In this document: in pieces, positions 8,691-16,407 of the stretch
Position numbering within the stretch: the first letter of the stretch is position 1
How the letters are laid out: each line of letters starts with the position of its first letter
Source: Kingella denitrificans ATCC 33394
Lineage (GTDB): Bacteria > Pseudomonadota > Gammaproteobacteria > Burkholderiales > Neisseriaceae
Direction: 5' to 3'
DNA: 45,160 bases
Assembly: GCF_000190695.1 (NCBI RefSeq)
Contig: NZ_GL870929.1
Location: 163,243 to 208,402 of the forward strand
Notes under the pieces: model-generated
Told to the model about the DNA's origin: nothing
Seen by the model: only the letters and a program-made list of their open reading frames with translations
Database searches by the model: none
Translations under genes and position numbers: made by a program

Positions 8691-9618
8691 ATAGTGCCTG
8701 CCTGCTCTCAAACACGCGTTCTTCGCCCGAAATCGGGTCGATAAACCCAATGCTTTTCGCCAGCAGTTTCAGCGGTTTGGCATAATCTTCCGTGCCGGCG
8801 GGCAGCACGTCGGGATACAGCGCGTCATTCAGCAGCGGCATGCCCAGCTTCATCATGTGCACGCGAAGCTGGTGTTTTTTGCCCGTCAGCGGCTTTAATT
8901 CGTACAGGCTCACATCTCCGTGCATTTCCAGCAAACGAATTTCGGTTTGCGCGTTGGGCGTGCCGTCCACTTCCTGCGTCAGGAAAAACGATTCGCCGCG
9001 CACCAATCGGGATTGCACCGTCAGCGGATAAGGCAAATCTAGCCGTGTCGGGGCGAGCGCGTGGTAGGTCTTTTGCACGGTTTTTTCGGCAAACATCTGC
9101 TGGTACGCCGCGCGCGACGCCGGATTGTGCGACAACAGCATCACGCCGGCCGTGTCTTTGTCCAGGCGGTGCACCGGAGTGATGTCCGCCACGTTCAAAT
9201 GCTGCAAATCCGCACGCAGGCGCAGGCGCGTCAGCAGGGTTTCGCGCAAAAAGCGGCCGCTGGGGATGACGGGCAGGAAATGCGGTTTGTCCACCACAAT
9301 CAGGTGCTGGTCGATGTGCAGGATGTGCTCGTCAAACGGAATACGCGGCTCGCTTTCACGGCTGGTTTCGCGATAATAAAAAATGGTTTCGCCGGGCTGG
9401 AAGGACGCGTGTTCGTTGATGGGGCGGCCGTGCTGATTGACCACCATGCCGCTGTTCAGCCGCGCCTTCCATGCGGCTTCGCCCACGAACGGGAAGCGGG
9501 CGCACAAAAAATGCAGCAGCGGCTGGCCGTAGAACTGTTTGTCGTGCGGCAGCACCAGATAGCTCGGCTTCACGCCGTGGAGGAGGGGCAGGGGATTTTT
9601 CGCTTTCATGCCGCTCAT
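8689..9618 (-). CDS. RluA-family pseudouridine synthase
   Basis: Converts uridine to pseudouridine in rRNA or tRNA. The protein has about 309 residues from ATG 9618 (an ATG at 9609 is also possible). The catalytic aspartate lies in the family signature HRLDKDTAGVML. The C-terminal KPLTGKKHQLRVHM is the second conserved block. The N-terminal stretch (FLCARFPFVGEAAWKARLNSG) resembles an S4-like RNA-binding domain. Which nucleotide it modifies cannot be decided here. It is oriented against the ndk-der block and framed by DUS on both sides, as if inserted into it. Confidence 0.9.
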   Translation of the reverse strand: MSGMKAKNPLPLLHGVKPSYLVLPHDKQFYGQPLLHFLCARFPFVGEAAWKARLNSGMVVNQHGRPINEHASFQPGETIFYYRETSRESEPRIPFDEHILHIDQHLIVVDKPHFLPVIPSGRFLRETLLTRLRLRADLQHLNVADITPVHRLDKDTAGVMLLSHNPASRAAYQQMFAEKTVQKTYHALAPTRLDLPYPLTVQSRLVRGESFFLTQEVDGTPNAQTEIRLLEMHGDVSLYELKPLTGKKHQLRVHMMKLGMPLLNDALYPDVLPAGTEDYAKPLKLLAKSIGFIDPISGEERVFESRQAL

Positions 9619-9660
9619 TTTACAGAAAAAAGGCGGCAATATATAATCACGTTTTCTGTG

Positions 9661-9694
9661 GTGCAGGCTGCTTTTGAAGTGCAGGCTGCTTTTT
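9661..9694. repeat. Tandem direct pair of AA-king3-type DUS
   Basis: Two copies of GTGCAGGCTGCTTTT follow each other head to tail (DUS cores at 9662-9673 and 9680-9691) with only a few bases between them. Most other pairs in the window are inverted, so this one cannot form the usual hairpin. Confidence 0.85.
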
Positions 9695-9710
9695 TATTAA
9701 AAGGATGTTT

Positions 9711-10427
9711 ATGGCGTCGCATTTGGGCGAATACCAATTTTCCATGCGCAAGGGCTATGGCCTGGTGGTGTTCTGGTTCCTGTTTTTCGGATTTCCCAAT
9801 ATTTTCCTGCTGGGCAGCTGGCTGGACGGCAATACCGATGCCCTGTTGTTTGCGCTGCTGCTGTGGTCGCCCGCGTTTTATCTGCTGGCCGACCGCATCC
9901 GTTCCCGCGTTCATGTGTATTCGCAGGGCTTGGTGCATCAGTCGCTGTTCACGCGCAAGGTCATTAAATTCACGCCCGCGCTGAAAATGTATATCCGGCG
10001 GATTCATGAGACGATATATGGCGTGAATGCGGCGCGGCACGTTTCCGTGCGGCTGGTGCAGAATAAAGTGGAAATGAAAATTCCGTCTTCGTTCCTGCAT
10101 ATGGAAGAGATGGTGCAGGTGCTGTTGGATTATCAGCAGGCATTCATGCTGCCTGCAATGGTGCAGGCGTTTAACGAAGGCAAAACGTTGAATTTCGGCG
10201 CGGTGAAGCTCAATCGGAACATGATTGCGGTGAACAACAAAAAATTCCCCTTCGATTTGCTGCGCAGCATTGAAATTGAAAACGGCGTGCTGCGCGTGTA
10301 TTCCTATACCGATTCCGGCGGCTTGTTTCAAAAAGGCGCGATGTCTGCGGAGCTGTCGCAAATCGCCAATTTCGACATTCTGAATTATCTGATGACACCG
10401 CCCGAAGACGGTGTGAAAGTATATTGA
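9711..10427 (+). CDS. Uncharacterised membrane-anchored protein
   Basis: The protein has 238 residues from ATG 9711. An ATG at 9705 sits too close to the AAAAGG ribosome-binding site, which favours the later one. Two hydrophobic segments occur near the N-terminus (about residues 18-39 and 46-62), followed by a soluble domain of about 170 residues with alternating hydrophobic residues. That domain may be a PH-like beta fold (VHVYSQGLVHQSLFTRKVI, LRSIEIENGVLRVYSYTD). I know no function for it. It has its own DUS-bounded slot before hisS. Confidence 0.7.
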   Translation: MASHLGEYQFSMRKGYGLVVFWFLFFGFPNIFLLGSWLDGNTDALLFALLLWSPAFYLLADRIRSRVHVYSQGLVHQSLFTRKVIKFTPALKMYIRRIHETIYGVNAARHVSVRLVQNKVEMKIPSSFLHMEEMVQVLLDYQQAFMLPAMVQAFNEGKTLNFGAVKLNRNMIAVNNKKFPFDLLRSIEIENGVLRVYSYTDSGGLFQKGAMSAELSQIANFDILNYLMTPPEDGVKVY

Positions 10428-10448
10428 CCATGCGCAGGCAGCCTGCAC

Positions 10449-10493
10449 ACGGAAAACACGGTTGAACCGCCCGTATTCAGCCGTGTTTTCCGT
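10449..10493 (+). terminator. Inverted repeat between the membrane protein gene and hisS
   Basis: ACGGAAAACACGG (10449-10461) and CCGTGTTTTCCGT (10481-10493) are perfect 13-base arms around a 19-base loop. A T-run is absent, so termination strength is uncertain. Unlike most repeats here it is not made of DUS. Confidence 0.5.
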
Positions 10494-10514
10494 TTCAGGC
10501 GGCGGAAAATCGGC

Positions 10515-10520
10515 TATAAT
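10515..10520 (+). promoter_or_regulatory. Likely -10 box of the hisS promoter
   Basis: A perfect TATAAT lies 28 bases before the hisS ATG. The -35 position (10492-10497, GTTTCA) is weak and overlaps the right arm of the preceding inverted repeat. Confidence 0.5.
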
Positions 10521-10547
10521 CCGCCTATCGAATTTGGAAATACAAAA

Positions 10548-11840
10548 ATGGGACACAAAATCCAATCCGTCAAAGGCATGAACGACCTTCTGCCCGTTGA
10601 ACAAAAAGACTTCAAACTCACCGCCGCCTATTGGCAGGCCTTTGACAACGCCGTCCAAGCATGGACGCGCCGCTTCGGCTACGCCCAAATCCGCACCCCG
10701 ATTGTGGAGCAGACCGGCCTGTTCGTGCGCTCCATCGGCGAAGAAACCGACGTGGTCGGCAAAGAAATGTACACCTTCTCCGACAGCAACGACACACTCA
10801 GCCTGTCCCTGCGCCCCGAAGGCACCGCAAGCTGCCTGCGCGCCGTGGTGGAACACAGCCTGCTGCACGCCGCACCGCAAAAACTCTGGTACATGGGCCC
10901 CATGTTCCGCCGCGAACGCCCGCAAAAAGGACGCTACCGCCAGTTCCACCAAGTCGGCATCGAAGCGCTCGGTTTTGCCGAACCCGATATTGACGCGGAA
11001 ATTATTGCCATGTGCGCCGATTTGTGGCGCGAACTCGGCATTGCCGAACACCTCACCTTGGAAATCAACAGCTTGGGCAACCGCGAAGAGCGCGCCGCCC
11101 ACCGCACCGCACTGGTGGCCTATTTAACGCAACATGAAGACAAACTGGACGAAGACAGCAAACGCAGGCTGCATACCAACCCCCTGCGCGTGCTGGACAG
11201 CAAAAATCCCGATTTGCAGGCCATCTGCAACGCCGCCCCGCGCCTGACCGACTACTTGGGCGAAGAATCGCGCCGGCATTACGATACCGTCAAATCGCTG
11301 CTGGACGGCTTGGGCATCCGATACACCGAAAACCCGCGGCTGGTGCGCGGCTTGGACTATTACAACCAAACCGTGTTCGAATGGACGACCGACAAACTCG
11401 GCGCGCAGGCCACCGTGTGCGGCGGCGGACGCTATGATGGGCTGATTGAAGAGTTGGGCGGCAAACCCGCCGCGTCCATCGGCTTTGCCATGGGCATCGA
11501 ACGCCTGCTGCTGCTGGTGCGCGATTACGGCAGCCTGCACGCCGACAACGCGCCCGACGTATTCGTGATGCAGCAGGGCGAAGGCAGCACGCTGGCCGCC
11601 ATGCAGTATGCCGCTGCGCTGCGCCAAGCGGGATTTAACGTTGCCCAGTTTTTGGGCAGCACCAAATTGAAAAACCAGTTCAAACGCGCGGACGACAGCG
11701 GCGCAAAATTCGCGCTGATTATCGCCGAGAGCGAGCTGGAAAACCGCCAGGTTACCCTGAAAGATTTACGCGGCGGCAAAGGGCAGGTTACCGTGCCCGC
11801 CGCCGAACTGATTACGCAATTAACACAATGGAGTGCATAA
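10548..11840 (+). CDS. hisS: Histidyl-tRNA synthetase
   Basis: Class II aminoacyl-tRNA synthetase that charges tRNA-His. The protein has 430 residues, the usual length. Motif 2 is visible as FRRERPQKGRYRQFHQ. The histidine-specific block is LVRGLDYYNQTVFEW with CGGGRYDGL, and motif 3 is GFAMGIERLLLL. The C-terminal anticodon-binding domain occupies about residues 330-430. The next gene begins directly after the stop (TAA, ATG 11841), so hisS and the YfgM-like gene form one operon. Confidence 0.97.
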   Translation: MGHKIQSVKGMNDLLPVEQKDFKLTAAYWQAFDNAVQAWTRRFGYAQIRTPIVEQTGLFVRSIGEETDVVGKEMYTFSDSNDTLSLSLRPEGTASCLRAVVEHSLLHAAPQKLWYMGPMFRRERPQKGRYRQFHQVGIEALGFAEPDIDAEIIAMCADLWRELGIAEHLTLEINSLGNREERAAHRTALVAYLTQHEDKLDEDSKRRLHTNPLRVLDSKNPDLQAICNAAPRLTDYLGEESRRHYDTVKSLLDGLGIRYTENPRLVRGLDYYNQTVFEWTTDKLGAQATVCGGGRYDGLIEELGGKPAASIGFAMGIERLLLLVRDYGSLHADNAPDVFVMQQGEGSTLAAMQYAAALRQAGFNVAQFLGSTKLKNQFKRADDSGAKFALIIAESELENRQVTLKDLRGGKGQVTVPAAELITQLTQWSA

Positions 11841-12434
11841 ATGTCCGCGCATCATGACGAACAACAAGAATTGGAAAATGCCAAACACCTTTGGAGGAGG
11901 GGCGGCAAATGGGTTTTCGCCCTGCTGGTGGCGGCGGCGCTGGCGTATTTGGGCAACTCGATGTACCAAAGCCACCTGCGCGGTAAAAACGAAGAAGCCG
12001 CAACGGAGGGGATGAAGGTTCAGGGCGATTATGCCAAGCTGACCGAATTGCAAAACCGCTTCAAAGACAGCCCTGCGGCCGCACAAAGCAGCCTGCAAAC
12101 CGCCTTGGCGCTGTTTAACGCCGGCAAACTGGACGAGGCGGCAAAAGCCTACCAATGGGTGCTGGACACGCAGAAAGAGCCGGTGCTCCAAGTGTCCGCC
12201 GCGCAGAATTTGGCGAATGTGCTGGTGGAACAGAAAAAATTTGACGATGCCTTGAAAGTGCTGAATCTGACCGTGCCTGCCGAATTTGAGCCGCTGCTGA
12301 ACGAGAGCAAGGGCGACGTGTTGGCCGCGCAGGGCAAAAAGCAGGAAGCGGCGGCGGCCTATAAGGCGGCGCTGGACAAGCTGCCCGAAGATTCGCTGAG
12401 CCGAGAGCTGGTCGAAGCAAAATTGAGCCAGTAA
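11841..12434 (+). CDS. yfgM: YfgM-like tetratricopeptide protein (SecYEG ancillary subunit)
   Basis: Inner-membrane protein of 197 residues with a short cytosolic N-terminus, one transmembrane helix at about 24-42 (WVFALLVAAALAYLGNSMY) and a periplasmic tetratricopeptide domain. In E. coli, YfgM associates with the Sec translocon and the chaperone PpiD. Identity rests on size, topology and its place right after hisS. The start directly follows the hisS stop. A DUS pair closes the transcription unit. Confidence 0.85.
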   Translation: MSAHHDEQQELENAKHLWRRGGKWVFALLVAAALAYLGNSMYQSHLRGKNEEAATEGMKVQGDYAKLTELQNRFKDSPAAAQSSLQTALALFNAGKLDEAAKAYQWVLDTQKEPVLQVSAAQNLANVLVEQKKFDDALKVLNLTVPAEFEPLLNESKGDVLAAQGKKQEAAAAYKAALDKLPEDSLSRELVEAKLSQ

Positions 12435-12439
12435 TGCAT

Positions 12440-12477
12440 GTGCAGGCTGCTTTCGATGTCCGAAAAGCAGCCTGCAC
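12440..12477 (+). terminator. DUS-pair terminator behind the yfgM-like gene
   Basis: GTGCAGGCTGCTTTCG and CGAAAAGCAGCCTGCAC pair with one bulge around a short loop (about 12456-12460). Confidence 0.7.
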
Positions 12478-12491
12478 TTCAAAGGAAGATG

Positions 12492-13523
12492 ATGGATAAA
12501 GCCAAACCTTTTTCACCGGACGAAGTGGCCAACATTGCCGATGCCAGCCGCAGGATGCGCGTCACCGTCGATGCGTTCAATCAGGCCATGAACACGGAAG
12601 ATTTCGATACGGGGCGCGAAATTGCCGAATTTGTGCTGGGCGATGAAATGCCGAACCGGCTGTTCAAAATCGGCTTCCAATGGCATTGCCTGAATTGGCT
12701 CACGAATTATTACCGCAACAGCTATGTCCAAAGCGAGGAAGATTCGCCCGAAGCGGACGCGGCGTTGCGCCATTTGCTGAACACGGCATGGAAATACAAA
12801 TGGGTCGTGCCGAAGCTGCCGTACGACACCACCGTGTCGCGCGAGGAAATCGAGCAGGCCAACCAAGCCATGCGCCAGCTTTACGACGACTTCCAATGCA
12901 GCCGCGAGTCGGTGGAAAAAGCATTGACCGAGCAAAGCATCCTGATGGGCGATGTGGCGGCGGCGCGCGAGCATTTCGCCCTTTGGCAGGCTGCCGAAGC
13001 CGATGATTTGAGCGACTGTCCCGCCTGCGAACAGGATTCTTTGGTGCAGTATTACCATTTCATCGGCGATTATGCGCAAGTGCTGTCCTGCGCCGAACCG
13101 ATTTTGTCGGGCGAATTGAGCTGCGCCGAAGTGCCGCACATCACGTATCAATACGTGGTGGACGCGCTGATACGCACCGGCCATCCCGAACAGGCGGAAG
13201 AATTGTTGGAGGAAGCCTTTGCGCTGATTACCGAATCGGACGAAGACAACGTGCGCCTGCTGCCGCCGCTGATTTTGGCCGCTTCGCAGTTGGGCAGGCT
13301 GGATTGGGCGGAAGACTGGCTGGATGAATACAGCGACGATATTTTCGCTACCATTTCCAACAACGATTTGCCGTATTTCGACTATATTACCTGCATCGTG
13401 CCGCTGAAAGACGACGCTTTGGAAAATGCGCAGCAAGTGGCGCAAGAGCTCGACCAGCGCAACGGCAACAGCTATTATCAAGACAAATTGACATTGCTTT
13501 TCCAAAAAACGATGTTGCATTAA
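12492..13523 (+). CDS. Uncharacterised helical-repeat protein in the bamB position
   Basis: The protein has 343 residues from ATG 12492, which has AAAGGA 5 bases upstream (ATG 12489 is possible). It is acidic and strongly helical, with repeat-like segments such as HPEQAEELLEEAFALITE and GRLDWAEDWLDEYSDD that suggest a TPR-like solenoid. A CPAC motif lies near residue 177. There is no signal peptide or membrane helix, so it should be cytosolic. In gamma-proteobacteria the gene between yfgM and der is bamB, a beta-propeller lipoprotein; this one shows none of that. I know no function. Confidence 0.75.
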   Translation: MDKAKPFSPDEVANIADASRRMRVTVDAFNQAMNTEDFDTGREIAEFVLGDEMPNRLFKIGFQWHCLNWLTNYYRNSYVQSEEDSPEADAALRHLLNTAWKYKWVVPKLPYDTTVSREEIEQANQAMRQLYDDFQCSRESVEKALTEQSILMGDVAAAREHFALWQAAEADDLSDCPACEQDSLVQYYHFIGDYAQVLSCAEPILSGELSCAEVPHITYQYVVDALIRTGHPEQAEELLEEAFALITESDEDNVRLLPPLILAASQLGRLDWAEDWLDEYSDDIFATISNNDLPYFDYITCIVPLKDDALENAQQVAQELDQRNGNSYYQDKLTLLFQKTMLH

Positions 13524-13529
13524 ACCCGA

Positions 13530-13569
13530 GTGCAGGCTGCTTTTGGCAACTTGAAAAAGCAGCCTGCAC
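13530..13569 (+). terminator. DUS-pair terminator
   Basis: GTGCAGGCTGCTTTT and AAAAGCAGCCTGCAC flank a 10-base loop. The sequence continues CCTCTTTTTT, a proper T-tract for a plus-strand rho-independent terminator. Confidence 0.85.
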
Positions 13570-13665
13570 CCTCTTTTTTATCAACCCCGTGTTTCCAAAG
13601 ACAACCGAAACACCTGCTCGCCGCCCGAACCCGCGTTCAGGCAGCCTGACACAGAAAGAACCCCT

Positions 13666-15135
13666 ATGAAACCCACCATCGCCCTAGTTGGCCGCCCCAA
13701 TGTGGGCAAATCCACCCTGTTCAACCGCCTCACGCGCACCAAAGACGCGCTGGTGCACGACCTGCCCGGCCTCACGCGCGACCGCCACTACGGCCACGGC
13801 AAAGTCGGCAGCAAGCCCTATCTGGTAGTGGACACCGGCGGCTTCGAGCCCGTGGTGGATAGTGGCATTTTGCACGAAATGGCGCGCCAAACCTTGCAGG
13901 CGATAGACGAAGCCGATGCCGTGATTTTTCTGGTGGATGCGCGCACCGGTCTCACGCCGCAAGACAAAATCATCGCCGACCGCCTACGCCAATCGCCGCG
14001 CCCCGTGTATCTGGCCGTGAACAAAGGCGAGGGCGGCCGCCGCGACGTGCTGGCCGCCGAATTTTACGAGCTTGCCTTGGGCGAGCCGCACGTCATTTCC
14101 GGCGCGCACGGCGACGGCGTGTATTACCTGATGGAAGAAGTGCTGGAAAACTTCCCCGAAGCCGAAGAAGAGCAGCCGGAAAACAAACACCCCGTGTTTG
14201 CCGTCATCGGCCGCCCGAATGTGGGCAAATCCACGCTGGTGAATGCCATTTTGGGTGAAGAGCGCGTGATTGCCTTCGACATGGCGGGCACCACACGCGA
14301 CAGTATTCACATCGACTTTGAGCGCGAAGGCAAGCCTTTCACGATTATCGACACCGCAGGCGTGCGGCGGCGCGGCAAAGTGGACGAAGCGGTGGAAAAA
14401 TTTTCCGTGATTAAAGCCATGCAAGCGGTGGAGGCGGCGAACGTGGCCGTACTGGTGCTGGACGCGCAGCAGGACATTGCCGACCAAGACGCGACCATCG
14501 CAGGCTTTGCGCTGGAAGCCGGCCGTGCGCTGGTGATTGCCGTGAACAAATGGGATGGCATTTCCGAAGAGCGGCGCAACGACATCAAACGCGACATTGC
14601 CCGCAAACTCTATTTCTTGGATTTTGCCAAGTTCCACTACATTTCCGCGCTGAAAGAACGCGGCATAGACGGCCTGTTCGACAGTATTCAGGCGGCTTAT
14701 GACGCGGCTTTCATCAAAATGCCCACGCCCAAAATCACGCGCGTTCTGCAATCGGCCATCGAACGTCAAGCCCCGCCGCGCGCAGGGCTGGTGCGCCCCA
14801 AAATGCGCTATGCCCACCAAGGTGGCATGAACCCGCCCGTGATTGTGATTCACGGCAATTCGCTGTCCGCCATTTCCGACAGCTACACGCGTTACCTCAC
14901 ACAGACCTTCCGCAAAGCCTTCAACCTGCAAGGCACGCCGCTGCGGATTCAGTACAACGTGGGCGAAAATCCGTATGAAGAGACCGCTGAGAAAACCAAA
15001 AACAAACCCCTGCGCCGCGCCACGCTGAGCAACCGCATCGCCAAACGCGAAAACCGCAAAGACGAAAAAGTACGCAACAGCGGCGGCAAGAAGAAACAGC
15101 GACAGGTGAGCGTGAAGAAACGGCATCAGTCGTGA
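13666..15135 (+). CDS. der: Ribosome biogenesis GTPase Der (EngA)
   Basis: Double GTPase required for assembly of the 50S subunit. The protein has 489 residues. The first P-loop is GRPNVGKSTLFN near residue 8 and the second GRPNVGKSTLVN near residue 182. Switch regions (DLPGLTRDR, DMAGTTRDS) and NKWDG follow. The C-terminal KH-like domain is at about 360-445, ending in a lysine/arginine-rich tail typical of beta-proteobacterial Der. The upstream stretch 13572-13665 has no strong promoter; a broken DUS (CAGGCAGCCTGACA) lies near 13638. Confidence 0.97.
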   Translation: MKPTIALVGRPNVGKSTLFNRLTRTKDALVHDLPGLTRDRHYGHGKVGSKPYLVVDTGGFEPVVDSGILHEMARQTLQAIDEADAVIFLVDARTGLTPQDKIIADRLRQSPRPVYLAVNKGEGGRRDVLAAEFYELALGEPHVISGAHGDGVYYLMEEVLENFPEAEEEQPENKHPVFAVIGRPNVGKSTLVNAILGEERVIAFDMAGTTRDSIHIDFEREGKPFTIIDTAGVRRRGKVDEAVEKFSVIKAMQAVEAANVAVLVLDAQQDIADQDATIAGFALEAGRALVIAVNKWDGISEERRNDIKRDIARKLYFLDFAKFHYISALKERGIDGLFDSIQAAYDAAFIKMPTPKITRVLQSAIERQAPPRAGLVRPKMRYAHQGGMNPPVIVIHGNSLSAISDSYTRYLTQTFRKAFNLQGTPLRIQYNVGENPYEETAEKTKNKPLRRATLSNRIAKRENRKDEKVRNSGGKKKQRQVSVKKRHQS

Positions 15136-15150
15136 AGTAGTAGCGATAAA

Positions 15151-15180
15151 AGGCAGCCTGAAACGGTTTTCAGGCTGCCT
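15151..15180 (+). terminator. AG-kingDUS inverted-pair terminator behind der
   Basis: AGGCAGCCTGAAA (15151-15163) and TTTTCAGGCTGCCT (15167-15180) form a compact hairpin with a 3-4 base loop. The core AGGCAGCCTGAA is the AG-king dialect, not the AA-king3 form seen elsewhere. It marks the left edge of an AT-rich island. Confidence 0.8.
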
Positions 15181-15210
15181 CTGTGTTAATGTGTAGCATA
15201 AGATTATTAT

Positions 15211-15552
15211 TCAATCAAACCACTGCTTTAATTTTTCTTGTGCAAATTCCTTATGTTCAGGTTTGATATATAAGGACACTGCTGCCAATGCAGCTACTAG
15301 TACTCCAACATCATCTGTATAACCTACCGCTGGGATAACATCGGGAATTACATCAACAGGTAAAATAAAATAACCTAATGCGCTATAAATAGTTGTTTTT
15401 ACCCATGTAGGTATAGGATTTTTAGAATCCTCAGCACAAGCATACAAAGTTAATACAGGACTAAGAACACTCTCCCCTATTGTTTTTGAATATTCTTTTA
15501 TCTTATTCCACAAACCTTGTTCTGAATATTCGTTTTGATATTGTTCAGACAT
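15211..15552 (-). CDS. YkvA-family DUF1232 membrane protein
   Basis: The protein has 113 residues from the ATG at 15552, which has AAGGA 8 bases upstream; an earlier start would add a low-complexity leader. The DUF1232 signature is clear: an aromatic hydrophobic segment then LPVDVIPDVIPAVGYTDDVG, followed by a second hydrophobic stretch. Function is unknown for the family. The gene is AT-rich compared with der and tyrS and is divergent from an XRE regulator 124 bases away. Both lie between AG-kingDUS pairs, so they may have arrived together. Confidence 0.87.
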   Translation of the reverse strand: MSEQYQNEYSEQGLWNKIKEYSKTIGESVLSPVLTLYACAEDSKNPIPTWVKTTIYSALGYFILPVDVIPDVIPAVGYTDDVGVLVAALAAVSLYIKPEHKEFAQEKLKQWFD

Positions 15553-15676
15553 TTTTAATTCCTTGAAATCAATGATTAAAGGATTATTATAAAAATAAAA
15601 CAGTACACAATCCATCATCATATGGTTTACAATTTACCCAATTTGTGTATTTTCACCACCACGAAAGAATAAAGAA

Positions 15677-16075
15677 ATGAAAACCTACGAAAAAATCCGT
15701 CTAATCCGAGAAATCAAACAATGGTCGCAAGAACAAATGGCGGAAAAATTAGAAATGTCTGCCAATGGTTATGCAAAAATTGAACGAGGCGAAACGAAAC
15801 TCACTTTGCCACGTTTACAAAAAATCGCTGATATTTTTGAAATGAATTTAAACGAATTGGCTCAGGAAAATGAGCAAAGTTTTATGGTTGTCATTGGTGA
15901 AAACAGCACTTATTGCACTAATATTCACACTAGTATAAGTAGTGGAAAAATTAACGAGCTCATTATAGAAATTGAAAAACTTAAACTTATGCTTGCTCAC
16001 AAAGACGAACTGCTCGCTCAAAAAGAGCGCGAGCTGATTGCCAAAGAAGAAATCATTGCGTTGCTCAAACAATAG
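15677..16075 (+). CDS. XRE-family transcriptional regulator with coiled-coil tail
   Basis: The protein has 132 residues. An Xre/Cro helix-turn-helix covers about residues 5-65 (LIREIKQWSQEQMAEKL, GYAKIERGETKLTLPRLQKI). The C-terminal third (about 90-132) is heptad-like, rich in K/E/L, and should form a coiled coil for dimerisation. AAAGAATAAAGAA precedes the ATG. It probably controls itself and the divergent DUF1232 gene; no operator is certain. It is not next to a toxin gene, so I do not call it an antitoxin. Confidence 0.85.
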   Translation: MKTYEKIRLIREIKQWSQEQMAEKLEMSANGYAKIERGETKLTLPRLQKIADIFEMNLNELAQENEQSFMVVIGENSTYCTNIHTSISSGKINELIIEIEKLKLMLAHKDELLAQKERELIAKEEIIALLKQ

Positions 16076-16103
16076 TTTTATCCAGTTTAATAGAGATATC
16101 AAA

Positions 16104-16145
16104 TTTTCAGGCTGCCTCTGCATCACGCCAAAGGCAGCCTGAAAA
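16104..16145 (+). terminator. AG-kingDUS inverted-pair terminator behind the XRE gene
   Basis: TTTTCAGGCTGCCT (16104-16117) and AGGCAGCCTGAAAA (16132-16145) are perfect arms. This is the right boundary of the AT-rich island and the exact left boundary of the MAPEG gene fragment. Confidence 0.8.
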
Positions 16146-16355
16146 CTATCCGCGCGCAATATCGGGCGTGCCCACGCGCACGTCGGCGTTTTGGGCGCGA
16201 TGGCGCAGGGCGTGGTTAATTTCTGGGCGGCGGTGTTTATTCTGTCGCGCGCTGCGTTTGTTTGGTGCTATGTACAGGATAAGGCCACGCTGCGCTCGCT
16301 GGTGTGGGGCGTGGGCTTTTTGAGCATTATCGGATTGTTTGTGGCGGCGTTTTAA
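16146..16355 (+). pseudogene. Truncated duplicate of the MAPEG membrane protein gene
   Basis: Only the C-terminal half is left, read in frame to TAA at 16353-16355. From about 16204 it matches the tail of the intact gene at 16896-17279 (about 9 differences over 175 bases), including the bases after the stop and the DUS. Upstream of that it is more divergent but still reads as the same family (RAHAHVGVLGAMAQGVVNFW). The start and first half are missing; the fragment abuts a DUS on its left. Not expected to make a working protein. Confidence 0.85.
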
Positions 16356-16364
16356 TCGGCCGAA

Positions 16365-16407
16365 AAAAGCAGCCTGCACTTTATATTTCAAAGTGCAGGC
16401 TGCTTTT
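16365..16407. terminator. DUS-pair hairpin between two gene fragments
   Basis: AAAAGCAGCCTGCACTTT (16365-16382) and AAAGTGCAGGCTGCTTTT (16390-16407) are perfect 18-base arms. The right arm encodes the last residues of the toxin-like fragment on the minus strand. Confidence 0.75.

Noticed and set aside
13984..15126. Minus-strand open frame of 380 codons opposite der
   Set aside because: der is certain with both GTPase cores; the reverse frame has no start signal or domain.
15211..16075. DUF1232/XRE pair as a toxin-antitoxin system
   Set aside because: The genes are divergent, not in an operon, and DUF1232 is not a known toxin. The evidence supports only a regulator beside a membrane protein.
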